In this document: in pieces, positions 54,230-64,000 of the stretch
Numbering within the stretch: the stretch's first letter is position 1
Layout: each line of letters starts with the position of its first letter
From: Nelumbo lutea
Lineage: Eukaryota; Streptophyta; Magnoliopsida; Proteales; Nelumbonaceae
Reading direction: 5' to 3'
NCBI GenBank assembly: GCA_022828595.1
Contig: JAKGHH010000007.1
Span: forward strand, 63,290,727 to 63,354,726
DNA length: 64,000 nt
Program-made: the position numbers and the translations under genes
The notes under the pieces: generated by a model
What the model saw: the letters and a program-made list of their open reading frames with translations, nothing else
Told to the model about the DNA's origin: nothing
Database searches by the model: none

Positions 54230-56101
54230 TAGATAAGTAATTGATTAATTTATGTAATTTACTTATTAATCTAATTTTATTAAAATAAATTCGTATTCAG
54301 ATCCTCTTTCCATCAATTTTGTACCAATGTGTCTTCCCATTCAAGGAAAGACACCTGTCCACAGGTCATGTTGATTTTTCGTCTAATGTAAAGTTAATGG
54401 AGTTGTTTCCTTTAAACAATTAAAACCAAAATATGAAAAAGAAAAAAAACCCAAATAAATGAAGCTTCAATTATTTTTGTACTACTTTTTCCTTCAAACC
54501 AAACATAGCCTTATTATCTATTTTGTTTTCATCACTCGAAGGTCAAAACCCTTCTTTATCCCCTCGACCTAAATTGCTCACAACATTGTTTTCTCCCGTC
54601 ACAATGATGGTTTATTTTTAATCTTTAATATATTAATTCTTTTTGGTTATTTGTGCTCCAAAGTTGATATACTGTAACTAAGGATGGAGATACCTTGGTG
54701 TTGTGCTAGGTGGGCTTTTAATTTATACAAAATGACGAAGTTGGTAACCTTTAATTTCTCAGATAAATAGAAATCACTATGTAACCTATTCCAAACAAAC
54801 TATATAATAATCAATGTATATGATTCAAAAAATCAAAATAGAAAACTAGGAGATGTAATTTTTAGGCCCAAGTGTTAACATCTTATTTCTATCTTTATTT
54901 TTTCCACCTGATCTTTATTGTGAATTATTCTCCTTATGTTTAAGTTTAAACCCATAAAGAATAAAAAAGAAAGAAAGAAGTCTAAACCCATACAAAGTTT
55001 AACATTTGCTATCTCATGATAAAATGAGAGAAGAATAAGGATTTTCTTTTTGGGAGGAGGAGGTGGGTGGGCGGGTAAAGTGTTAAACAAGAAAATGAGA
55101 TAGGGAGATAGGGTTTGAGGGAAAATGGCCTGAAAAGGTTTGGATTTATTATAATTCTTTTTAAAGAAAATATACATATATTTTAATTTTAAGAGTTGGA
55201 GTGTTAAAGAATAATACTTTACATTTTAGTTGTGGGGTGGGGTGGCAAAGATCTACTCTATTAGGTTTTGATTCAATCTCCACTTAATAACCACATATAA
55301 ATAATGATTTTAATAAAAGGTTTAGGGGGCAAAGGACCCCACCAAAATACTTGGCTCCACCCATGAGTAGAAGAGAGACGGAAAAACCATGATAGAAAAA
55401 GGAAAACGTAGGTCAATGGAGAGTTGTAAATTTACATGTTGATATAATTTGATAGGGTGTGTGGACATGTGTCCTTTTCTTGAATGGGAGGACATTAAAT
55501 GCGTTTAGATAAGTTTTCAAAAGTATTTTTTATGGGAAAGTGGAGAGAAAAAAGGAGAATTAGAGGTAATATAGAAATCTTTATAACTCAGGAGTGTAAA
55601 ACTGTAAATGGGTGGGGCTCTAATTAAAAAAAAAAAGGAGATTGTCATCCTATTGACAATCTCTAAGACTTTGAAAGGGAATAAGTTCCCCTTTAGAATT
55701 GCTTTGTTGAAGTAATGAACTAAGGAAAGGGTTGTTGATGTGAACAGCCTTATATATAGTATAGATACATACATACACACATACATACATAAAGGGGTGG
55801 CAGAGGGGAGCCATGCCCCTCCCTATGCCTTCAAAATTCCCTTTAAATTTATTTAAGTTTCACTTATATTTTAGCCCCTTTATTCATGTTTTCTAATTTT
55901 TGACCCCCCTATCCGTGTTTTCTAGGTTTTGGCCCCTCAATAAAAAATCCTAGCTCTGTCCCTGCATATATATACATACATACATACATACATACATACA
56001 TACATACACACATACATACATATATATCTATATATTTATATTATCAATGTAGATATAATATAATTTGTGTAGCAAAAAAATAAATATACTATAATTTGTA
56101 C
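54230..56101. other. AT-rich intergenic DNA
   Basis: No gene recognised. It holds CATA microsatellites and a short inserted element (55793-55965). CCAAACATAGCCTTA near 54497 looks like one end of a small transposon without a partner. Confidence 0.45.
55765..56025. repeat. (CATA)n microsatellite split by a short element
   Basis: ACATACAT-type repeats occupy 55765-55791 and again about 55965-56025. Between them lies a 173-bp segment with inverted-looking ends AGGGGTGGCAGAGGGGAGCC and TAGCTCTGTCCCTGCA (inverse TGCAGGGACAGAGCTA). The segment has the 'cagggacagagctagg' ends of a common plant MITE type. Confidence 0.55.
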
Positions 56102-56104
56102 TAA

Positions 56105-56404
56105 GGTCTGTTCGATTTATAGTTGGAATCGGAATTAGAATCAAAATCGAAATCCTCTAGAATCGGAATTGGAATGGTCCATCCCATAATCTGTATGGTT
56201 TAGACTGGAATGAGGATGGGAATTAGAATCACTAGGGATAGGATTCCATTCCCAAGGGAGGGGCAATGAATGACCATTCTCTTAAATTAAGATGCAAATC
56301 CAAATGGGAATGGAATTCTGATTCCGCTCAATCAAACATTGGAATTGGAATAGCTCATTCCTATTCCGATTCCACACCCTTATTCCCGCGAACCAATTGG
56401 GGCC
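56105..56404. mobile_element. PIF/Harbinger-like MITE
   Basis: 300 bp. The left end GGTCTGTTCGATTTATAG and the right end, inverted as GGCCCCAATTGGTTCGCGGG, are imperfect. Both lead into 'ttggaatcggaat' / 'tggaatcggaat' inward. The flanks are the direct trinucleotide TAA (56102-56104 and 56405-56407). It lies about 0.7 kb upstream of the VAMP start codon. Confidence 0.58.
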
Positions 56405-56407
56405 TAA

Positions 56408-57115
56408 ACTTCCAAGCTGGAGCCGCGCTGGCTTGGCTGCTATGCCTAGAATTTTAGGGCTTGGACCCAACCCGCATCATCTTTGGGCTTGATGCGGGCC
56501 CCGGTCGGCCCGGGAAAATTGATCATTGATCAACCCTTCGTTTTCGTCCATCTGGACGGAGGAGCATAAACGAATCTTGAGCAGCTGTCACCGCCCACTG
56601 AAATCCATTTTCGTCAATAAACATATCAAAAGGACAATAAGTCAGGGAAATTTGGGTAATTAAAATTTAGGATTTTGCTATTTTGTCCTTTTCCCCTGGC
56701 CTCGGTGTTCTCCGAGTTTCGATGGTTGCCTTTCTCAACTCTCGCCGATCCAGACAAACTCGGAAGTTTCGCGTTCAGGACCAACGGTTCAACCAGAGCC
56801 GGTGGCCCGGTAGACCACGAAACCGTCGAAGCGTGTTCGAGTCAGCCTGTGGCAATTTTAGAAATTGAGTGCACCGACCTTGCGTATTGTGGTCATTTTA
56901 TCTTTTTAAAAAAGTGAAACAAATTTAACTCGCGCATGAGCCGAGACGCAAACCACTTTCCATCATTTCCTGTGAAGTTGTGATAAAGCTTCCTGTCTCC
57001 ATCTTTAAACCCTAAAAACCTCTCATCTCCTTTCTGTTCTTCGATTAGATTTACAGAGAGGGGGAGAGAACAGGAGAGAGTGGGAGAAGGATAGAATCTG
57101 TTCGAACACTAGAAA
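56408..57115 (+). promoter_or_regulatory. Promoter and leader region of the VAMP72 gene
   Basis: The G/C content rises here relative to the AT-rich DNA on both sides. A telo-box AAACCCTAA stands at 57006-57014, followed by a C/T-rich leader and a GA-rich stretch before the start codon. Telo-boxes are common just upstream of transcription or translation starts of housekeeping genes in plants. No clear TATA box was identified. Confidence 0.45.
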
Positions 57116-57308
57116 ATGGGTGGTCAGAAGTCTCTGATCTACGCCTTCGTCGCCCGCGGCACTGTAGTTCTTGCAGAATTTACTGAATTCACTGGGAATT
57201 TTAATTCCATCGCTTTGCAATGCCTTCAGAAGCTGCCGGCGAGCAACAACAAGTTCACTTACAACTGTGATGGTCATACTTTCAATTACCTCGTCGAGGA
57301 CGGTTACA
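57116..57308 (+). CDS. VAMP72-family R-SNARE, exon 1 (longin domain start)
   Basis: The 64 complete codons begin [20 protein letters not shown] and run through [20 protein letters not shown] and [19 protein letters not shown]. This is the start of the longin domain of plant vesicle-associated membrane proteins 721-727. These tail-anchored R-SNAREs drive fusion of secretory vesicles with the plasma membrane and cell plate. The exon ends after TACA with the donor GTGAGT at 57309, in phase 1, where plant VAMP72 genes have their first intron. The remaining longin part, SNARE motif and transmembrane anchor are not in the window. Confidence 0.9.
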
Positions 57309-58222
57309 GTGAGTGTTCTTGATCTCCGATCTGGACTTTCTAGATGTTTCTCTTGTGGTTTAGTTAATCTTTTTGTTCTTGTGGTTGATCTCTCTGGATT
57401 GAGTGAACTCTTAGGAGTATTAGCATGATTTGTTAGGATTTGATCGTTTTGGATTGTTTTTGGTATTCAGTTGAGGTAGATCAAAGAGAAAATAGTATAT
57501 GCTCTGGTAAACGGTGTATTGGGCATGCTGATTAACAAGATCCCGTAATTTTGGTTATGACTCGGAGGGATGCAACCAAGTCTACTAGTTGATTTGTTTC
57601 CTCAGAAGCGCTTTTCACCTTTGTTTTTTTAATTACCTCAAGTGAAAGAATCCAGATGGTTTTTGGTCTGATATAGTACCACCAGAACCAACATAGGCAA
57701 CAATTTATGGTGTGTAGTTATTGCCTAACTCCCTAAGGTCCAATAAGTTTTCCTTAGAATTTCAGTGTTCGATTTGCACTGTGTTTCCTTAAAACAGCCT
57801 TTAAATAGAAATAGGGAAAGAGCAATTAAAAGTACCCTACTCAAGGATGAGAATAACAACTGATGGTTTTCTTGGCATAAGATCATCTGCAAGGGCAAGG
57901 TGGGTGTGGTTATTTCTTTTGCACTTGAGAATCAGAATAATGTTCCATGCATGAACTGTAATAGGTTGCAAGACTGGTAGACTGGTTCCCGATTTGAAGA
58001 ATTTAAACAACACCGGGCCTGTGCCTTTTGAAATTTTAGCAAATCTCTAACCCAACCCCACCCTAGTTGCACCCCCTTTTCTTTAATTATGCATGTAAAA
58101 ACTTGCATTCTTTAGCAAGAATGATATGATGAGATTGGCCCATTAGGAAATTGATGGATTTCGCAAGAACTTGGAAAGGAACCAGCTAGGTTATCAGTTG
58201 TAACAACCAAAAATCTTGTAAT

Positions 58223-58345
58223 TAGGGGTGCAACTTGGGTGGGCTTGGGTCAGGCTTTTGTCAAAATTTTAATGGACCTAGCCTGAAGGCCCAAGCCAGA
58301 AGCAGCGTAAAATGGTAACTCGAGCAAACATGAGTTGCACTCCTA
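58223..58345. mobile_element. hAT MITE, 123 bp
   Basis: The ends TAGGGGTGCAACTTGG and, inverted, TAGGAGTGCAACTCAT are inverted repeats. The 8-bp flanks CTTGTAAT (58215-58222) and CTTATAAT (58346-58353) match at seven positions. The interior has GGCTTGGG/CCCAAGCC words. Confidence 0.74.
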
Positions 58346-58904
58346 CTTATAATAGAGTCCAGTAGTTGTTACAAGGACTTTCCAAAATGGATGGATGAAG
58401 TGTCCATGCCATACAGGTCTTGGATTTGATAGTGCATGGATTTCCTCACTTCTAGGTAAACATATTCTTTTCTCCTTGTTATTTGAGATAAATGAACAAC
58501 TGATGTTGGGTGCCGTTTTCCTATAAAACATTATTAAGTAACAGAGATGTACTTCTGGAATGCTGATAAAAAAAAAGATGTACTTCTGGACTTTTTACCA
58601 TAGGGGTATATTTTATAATATTGAAATTCAAAGAAATGTGTATTACTTCAATATTTTTTGATAGATATGCTGATAGTTCTGTTTTTATCTTGCCAAATCA
58701 AACTTTTTGATATGTTCCCATGTCCATGTATGTGCAACACTTCTTTCTTATTAGGACAAAAGTAGTTAAAACGCACATAACCACTATAGAAACCATGAAG
58801 GGAATCCAATCTTGATAAACATCAATTTATTGGAGCCCCACTATATAAAGTCAAAGCTTTACTTCATATCAATCTTTGGAAGAGTTGATGGAGGATGAAT
58901 TTTC

Positions 58905-59690
58905 TTTTTGAACCGCCTCATGAGTAGGCGCCTCGCCCAGGTCCTAGGCGCAACCCATTCAAAAGGTGCACGCCGGGTGTGCCTTGCGCCTTAGCCCCTA
59001 GGCGTGCCCCTTTTTAAAATTTGACACTTTTCCTTTTTTTTTGAGTCTAATGGCTGGGCCGGGGGCTTCGCCCCCGGATCCCCGTGCCACACCCCTTGAG
59101 GCTAGCTTAAACAAGTCCATATTAGGGTCTTAAATTCTTAGTTTTCACACAAAAAATAATGATTTTATAGTTTTAATTGCTTTTAAGAAGACATTTTATT
59201 AGGACGAATGAATGGACAACATTACCAAATAGGGGGTTTTTGAAGCTTCGGTATTATTTTTTGTGTGAAAACTAAGAACTTAAGACCCTAACGTGGACTT
59301 GTTTGGGCTTGCCTCAAGGGGCGTGGCACAAAGGTGGCTTGTAGAATTAGGAATGTAATATGTCACATTAGCTACTTGATGTAATTGAGAAAAAAAGAGG
59401 TTGTGGTTTGTGGGTTATATATGCTTGAAAATGTTTTATATGTTTGATTTCATTTTTAAATTCTCATTTGAATATGCTTTAAATATTATGTTTATGTATT
59501 TTAATTTTAGATAATAGGATTTTTTAAAACATTTATTTTAAAGCTTAAGTTTATATTTTTATTAATATTATGTTTTATAATTTTTTTATTTTTTTGGCAT
59601 TTTTTTATTCTTTAGCCTTTTTTTTTTAATTGTGCACCTTGCCTAAAAAAGGTACGCATCTCGCTCTGTGCCTTTCGCTTTTAAAATATT
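58905..59690. mobile_element. Composite MITE-like element with TAGGCGC words
   Basis: The left part has repeated TAGGCGCCTCGCC / CCTAGGCG words and the right end reads 'gcctttcgcttttaaaata'. This is typical of a widespread plant hAT-like short element whose ends are rich in GCGCCT and TTTTAAAA. A strong fold-back (59084-59329) lies inside. Ends not determined. Confidence 0.35.
59084..59329. repeat. Strong inverted repeat (77-bp arms)
   Basis: The arm at 59084-59160 starts GTGCCACACCCCTTGAGGCT, and the arm at 59253-59329 is its near-exact inverse, ending CCTCAAGGGGCGTGGCAC. The spacer is about 92 bp. A perfect small palindrome, CCGGGGGCTTCGCCCCCGG, stands just outside at 59059-59077. In the intron the transcript could form a long hairpin. 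Confidence 0.72.
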
Positions 59691-59914
59691 GGGCATAAGA
59701 GTTCAACATCCTTTTTTTTCAATAATCACTCTGTAACCAGATTATTGCAACTTAAAAGTTAGACAATGATTTAACTAAACTTTTGTCTAATTTGGTACTT
59801 ATCCTCTTGTATCCGTTTTGTGTATCGGACCATATCATGGATTCACCAGTCCATTTTAGTTCCCGCATCTGTACTTCTAATAAACAATCATTAAATTCAG
59901 CCAAGACCACTACC

Positions 59915-60048
59915 CAATGTTGGTCCCAACTATCTGTGGTCTTGGGAGGGGTAAGACTGAATAGGGTCCCAGACTTTAGCATTTTTTGCACACCACAAAG
60001 TGGTGTCTCTCAGACTCGAACCTGTGTTTTCACACTTGCCATTTCACA
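59915..60048 (-). mobile_element. tRNA-derived SINE-like sequence
   Basis: The minus strand has an A-box-like TGGCAAGTG, then a B box GGTTCGAGTCTG about 15 bases on, then GACACC and a G/T segment leading to CCTCCCAAGACCACAG. The layout is that of plant Au-type SINEs (tRNA head with a 'CCCTCCCCAGACCCC' body). The body match is loose and the tail is not clear. Confidence 0.45.
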
Positions 60049-60053
60049 AGCAT

Positions 60054-60595
60054 ATTTTTTTTATCAGTAAGAAATGATTTTATTAATATCAATTTCAAGT
60101 ATTACAATAGATGGAATTTCCACCTTAGAGACACTTTTTATAATTTATAATTTATAATTTTTCCCAGAACATTTGGTGCCTCGCTGTCCCTTGTTTGGCT
60201 AATACATCTGCCATCCCATTTTCTGTTCTTGTCACCAATTTAAAGACAACATTCAGCTCCCATGATATGCTTTCTACTTCCCAAAAGGTATGTCTGTAGA
60301 CCGATGGGACTTGGAAGCTACCTCTTGTTCATGAAATGACCACCTGTGAGTCCCCTTCCACCTTCAAGTTGTGGAAGCTGAATTGCTTTGCAAATTTTAG
60401 CCCATGGAGTAATCCATTGATCTCTGCTTTCAATGCATTACCATCTATTAATGGCCCTGAATACAATGCTAAGATCTTTCCTTCCGAGTCACTGAAAACC
60501 CCTCCCAACCCCGCCACAACCTGACTACTAATGTAACTCACATCAAAGTTGAGCTCGACAAAGTTGATTGCTGTAGGTCTCTATTCCATATTTAA
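60054..60595 (-). pseudogene. RNase H-type C-terminus of a plant retroelement (LINE), 5' truncated
   Basis: A T-run at about 60053-60061 is the tail on the minus strand. Upstream of it (60329-60541) reads VAGLGGVFSDSEGKILALYS, then LKAEINGLLHGLKFA and LKVEGDSQVVIS. This is the RNase H fold (RVT_3 type) found at the end of many plant L1 LINEs, with the Glu (KAEINGL) and Asp (EGDSQ) contexts intact. It continues in another frame as NGMADVLAKQGTARHQ. Confidence 0.62.
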
Positions 60596-61130
60596 TAAAA
60601 GGAAATTTATTAAAGAAGAAACATGTACAAAAGGGGGTGACAAGATATCACCCAAAACAAAAGACAAGCAAAACTAAAAGATCAAGCAACTCCCAACCCC
60701 AGAGAAAAAACAAAAACAACATAATCCTTTAGCACTTAGAATCCAACTCCACAACTTGCTTCCACAGTCGAACTTTGACGTGATTGAAAGATTGCTTATG
60801 ATAGTGGGGAAATTGAAATGTTGCACTTGGCCAATGAGAGTTGGGAGATAGTAAGCAATTCTCCATTGCATGAGAAGGTATGCTTAGGATACAGTGACAC
60901 GGGTTTGTAATGTTGTGGAAAAAGGGAATGGAGTTCGTGCAGGCAGGTCAGTGGAGGAGATCCTTGAAGATAGAAGCAAAAAATTTCCTGTTCAAAGAGA
61001 TGAGAATCAAGGGTAGGTAAGCCTGAAGGTAAGGGAAGCGAAAAAGGGTACAATATTGTTGGAAGGATTAGAAGTGATCGAGTGGCTAAGAGAGTTCATA
61101 GCTGGAGCTTGTTCAAAAGGTAAGCAAATA
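60596..61130. other. Possible LINE 3' tail and start of the next LINE
   Basis: An A-rich segment at 60596-60720 resembles the minus-strand tail at 3117. The 60.8-61.1 kb part is not assigned with confidence. The 5' end of the plus-strand LINE may lie here. Confidence 0.3.
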
Positions 61131-63358
61131 AACTGCTAGGATTTTAGTACATTAAAAGGGAGAAGATATGTTGTTGAATGTAAGAGGAATAGAAAAGGCT
61201 TCTTCGTAGCTTTGGCTGAATTTTTTGGTAAGAGACGAAGGCAACTGGTGTGTCTACCAGCAGGAAAACAGAGCCAAGGATGGGGGGAAGCTGACTGGTT
61301 GCTCAAAGAGTTTTTAGCTCCAAGAGTAGCAAATGATAAAAAAGCCTCCATAAGGGAGGATTGTGATACAAGCCAAGGAGGGTAGTTGACTGGTGGGAGG
61401 ATTGTGATAAAATAGCCTCCATAAACAAGGGCCAGTGGTCATGGCAAAAACAAAAGGCCAGTGCAGAATGGTGGGAGGTCTAGAGAGAGAAGAGTGGGAT
61501 AGTAAGTTTGTGATACAAGCCAAGGAAAGGTTAATGATTGGAGGAGGGTAGATGACTTACTACAACCAGGTTGAAGTTGAAGAGTGCCTTCATAGTAACC
61601 CCCTTCGATAACTGTAAAGCCCTCCTAGATCCAGTAGAGAATGAATTGGAAATATCAACTATTAATATTTAGGCTGATTTCGGATCATTCACAGTTTTTA
61701 AATGGAATCCAACATCCAACTCCAAGGATTTATTTGTCGAAGATGGTGTGGTAGTGCATGTAATAGGCTTGCCATTTCATCTGTGGAACCAAGAAGTAGC
61801 AGAGTCTATAGCAGTATTGTGCGGAGGAATCTTGAAAGGAGCTTTCTAGGGTGATCTTTATTCAGTAGCAATCCTGCTAAGTGGTGTGAAGCAGAGTCTA
61901 TAACAGAGGGGAGTTTTGTCTCTGTGTGGCTAGTATCCTCCATTGAAGTAGGGCTATGGAAGGAGGCTCGTATGGTAGGAGGGGAGAAGGAGGAAGAAGC
62001 ATTACGTGGACTTGTGAGATTGGTTAATTCAAATGGGAAGGAATGTTTCACTAAAAAGGGCCAACAAATTCTGGGAAGGCAAAAAGCTTTGGGGCAGATG
62101 AAAGGTCAAACCTGTAGAAAGCAAGAAAAGGCTATGACAAATGGTAGATTTTTTGCGCAGGTGGTCTCAGGGGAAATAGACAAAAATATACCAATGTCTA
62201 AAGGGAGAGGGCTGAACCAACAAACTTAGACAGGGAGGGTTGCTAGTTCGACCATTAAAACAGGGGGGCGTGATTTGTTAAGAGGCCATGTGGGAGGAAA
62301 AGACTTAGAAAATGGGCCCAGTTGAGGGGATCCCTTTTCTGGTGAGCTGGAGAAGGCAACTAAAGCTGGGTTCTTATATTACAAGTTTTGAGCCCAAGGC
62401 CCTATACAAGATAGATGGGCCAAGGGACCCTTTAAGTAAGCACGTGACTGGGAGGAGGGATGAGCTGATAGATGAGATTAAGCGTCTATCTTCTTCTACC
62501 CCGAATCCCTCCTTTCGGTCGAACATTTCAGGCACAAAATCTCAAGACTCTTAGTCTCAACACTCTCTACAGTGGGTCCCATTCAACCTAGCGAACCGTC
62601 TCTCACCAGATAGGCGCAACCTGAGATACTTGAAGCCTAGTGATTTGAATAGAATGAGGTTTGAAGATTGGTTAAGTGAACAAAACATCAGCGACGATTC
62701 TGATAGAGATGAAACTGTAAGTTTGGGAAGTATGTCTTCGAAAAGCAACAACGATTTACTTGAAATCGAAAGTTCGCATATTGAGCTGTTGTTTTTAGAG
62801 GAAGAGATTGAAGAGGCAGGTGGCGGGAAGACTAGAAATGGCAAAGAAAATGGTCCTAAAGCTGTGAAAACTCCTCTTCCCTTGGTTGAGGGAGCTGATC
62901 CCGAGTCTAATGAATTACAGGATATTGGTGGAGAGGGACAAGAATCGGTCTTGAGGATGGATGTGGGTATTCCAGTGTCGGAAACACAGAGAAAGGATTT
63001 CCAAGTGGGTAGGTTGTCAAGAAGTGATTCTTTCACTATGTCTACTTTACAACTTTGTCCAAAAAGGGGAAAGGCCTTAAAACCATTTGTCGCCTGTCAG
63101 CAACTCTATTCCAGTGATTCTAGTCCTACCCTCGTTCTACCAGGTATGGGTGTCAATTCTTTTTTAGGTACTGACTTGTGTGCTATGCCTGTAACAGATA
63201 TTCTAGCTTCCCATCCAGGAGGTTCTGATGCAAGAGAGAGGGTGATAGTGGAAGGAGGAGAGAGGGTGATGGAAGGAAGTAGTAAGGGGGAGGCGGACAG
63301 AATTTGGGAGTTGATCTATATAATGATGGAGGAACTAAAAAAAAGGAAGGATTCATAG
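61131..63358 (+). pseudogene. L1-type plant LINE, ORF1 region
   Basis: Reading across frames gives RNRKGFFVALAEFFGKRRRQ, then LVCLPAGKQSQGWGEADWLL (about 61170-61310). After repeats and stops come FTVFKWNPTSNSKDLF and VHVIGLPFHLWNQEVAESIA (about 61690-61810). The last matches the DUF4283-like 'GLPLHLW' region of plant LINE ORF1, an RNA-binding gag-like protein. The acidic C-terminal part is still open at 62630-63358 (242 codons, from MKPSDLNRMRFEDWLSEQNI). A short internal duplication at 61340-61520 repeats 'gtgatacaagccaagga' and 'agcctccataa'. Confidence 0.6.
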
Positions 63359-63622
63359 AGAGATGTTGTAACCAAAATAAGTGTGAGCAGGGTAAAATTC
63401 TTCCTCAGACATTGGTTGGAAAGGATGGAGAAAAGAAAGAGGATGATTGTTGTATTAGGAAGGGGGGGTGAAAAGGAACAAAGAAGAAAAAAAGATCTGA
63501 AGTGGAAAGGCTAATCTCAGACATTAAGGGAGATTTAGAATTTAGTGGTAGAGGGGATAGGAGGAAGGGCCTAAAATGAAGAGATCATGGCCTTTTCATG
63601 GGTTTTTTGCTATTTTGTCTCG

Positions 63623-64000
63623 ATGAAAATTATTAGCTGGAATGTAAGAGGGTTAGGGAGTGAAAGAAAGAGAAGGGTGATTAAAGACCTACTCCGAAGG
63701 GGAAAATCCGATATTGTGCTATTACAAGAATCCAAAATGATGAAATTAGATGGGAGATGGGTGAGGAGTTTTTGGAGGTCTAGAGGTTTAGGTTGGAGCT
63801 CGTCTCCTTCTTGGGGAGCTTTGGGGGGGGGATTGTAACACTGTGGAGGGAGGATGTGGTGGAAGTAGTGGAAGAATTGATAGGTAGATTCTCATTTTCC
63901 ATTAAGTGTAAGAATGTAGAGGATGGGTGTGTATGGGTCTTAACCAATGTTTATGGCCCTAATTCCTATAGAGAGAGGAATGAGATGTGGGAGGAACTAT
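63623..64000 (+). pseudogene. L1-type plant LINE, ORF2 start (AP endonuclease domain), cut by the window
   Basis: It starts MKIISWNVRGLGSERKRRVI, the standard opening of LINE endonucleases with the Asn in SWNVRG and the metal-binding Glu in LLQESKM. A run of nine G at 63823-63831 shifts the frame. Beyond it the domain continues in another frame as GIVTLWREDVVEVVEELIGR and VWVLTNVYGPNSYRERNEMW, the conserved NVYGPN segment. The endonuclease nicks target DNA to prime reverse transcription. RT and the rest lie beyond the window. Apart from the G run the sequence is clean, so the copy is fairly young. Confidence 0.72.

Larger units (their letters stand above)
57309..64000 (+). other. First intron of the VAMP72 gene (continues beyond the window)
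   Basis: No sequence encoding the next expected residues (YCVVA...) is visible in 6.7 kb. The first 0.9 kb has the T-rich composition of a plant intron. After that, transposable elements fill the region. Either the intron is unusually long or the gene has been split by insertions. Confidence 0.55.

Noticed and set aside
57023..57277. Minus-strand 84-codon frame opposite VAMP72 exon 1
   Set aside because: It is a shadow of the VAMP coding strand, which has clear family similarity and a splice donor.
59059..59077. Perfect palindrome CCGGGGGCTTCGCCCCCGG as a transcription terminator
   Set aside because: Intrinsic hairpin terminators are bacterial. In this nuclear plant context it is better read as part of a MITE-like sequence.
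57309..60050. VAMP72 exon 2
   Set aside because: I looked for codons of the expected YCVVA-type continuation after an AG acceptor and found none.

Overview
The window is nuclear DNA from a flowering plant. The evidence is a plant-type mitochondrial PPR gene, the first exon of a plant-specific VAMP72 R-SNARE with a plant splice donor, and dense plant transposons (Tat/Ogre Ty3-gypsy elements with an archaeal-type RNase H, RTE and L1 LINEs, hAT, PIF/Harbinger, Mutator and Helitron elements). I cannot name the species. Only two host genes look functional, one at each end of the window. Almost everything between them is nested, decayed mobile DNA.

Layout. 0.1-1.5 kb: a PPR gene on the minus strand. 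1.5-8.9 kb: AT-rich DNA with MITEs, a 28-bp tandem repeat, and an RTE LINE 3' end split by a hAT element that has left a readable 8-bp target duplication. 8.97-9.49 kb: the 5' part of a second PPR gene, now a pseudogene, that runs into a truncated Tat-lineage retrotransposon (LTR 9884-10477). 10.8-17.56 kb: a decayed Tat element on the minus strand (gag, PR, RT, RNase H, archaeal RNase H, integrase remnants). 18-25 kb: Helitron-like ends, LTR relics and MITEs. 25.5-28.8 kb: a probable Helitron that hosts a solo LTR and a Mutator-like element with long terminal inverted repeats. 30-42.3 kb: an Ogre-type relic on the plus strand (ORF1, gag, satellite-like repeats, PPT, a roughly 2.3-kb LTR, then a primer-binding site) with no pol. 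42.5-54.2 kb: a probable Helitron containing an 8.2-kb Tat LTR retrotransposon (TSD TTAAG), which itself contains a 2.4-kb non-autonomous LTR element (TSD AATAC). 54.2-57.1 kb: AT-rich DNA, MITEs and the VAMP promoter. 57.1-64 kb: VAMP72 exon 1 and the start of a very long intron holding a hAT MITE, a fold-back, a SINE-like sequence, a minus-strand LINE fragment and a nearly complete L1-type LINE.

The most interesting object is the innermost element at 50495-52866. Between its LTRs it keeps a tRNA-iMet-type primer-binding site, a short gag-like coiled-coil start and the last codons of a chromovirus-type pol. Between those two pieces lies a fragment of a host starch synthase (GT5 family, SSII-like), running from the KTGGL ADP-glucose-binding loop to the C-terminal domain. 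This looks like a retrotransposon that exchanged its gag-pol for a piece of a host gene. The result is a four-level nest: Helitron > Tat element > non-autonomous LTR element > captured starch synthase.

All coordinates, target duplications and repeats were read by eye. Lineage names rest on motif recognition and no database search was run.
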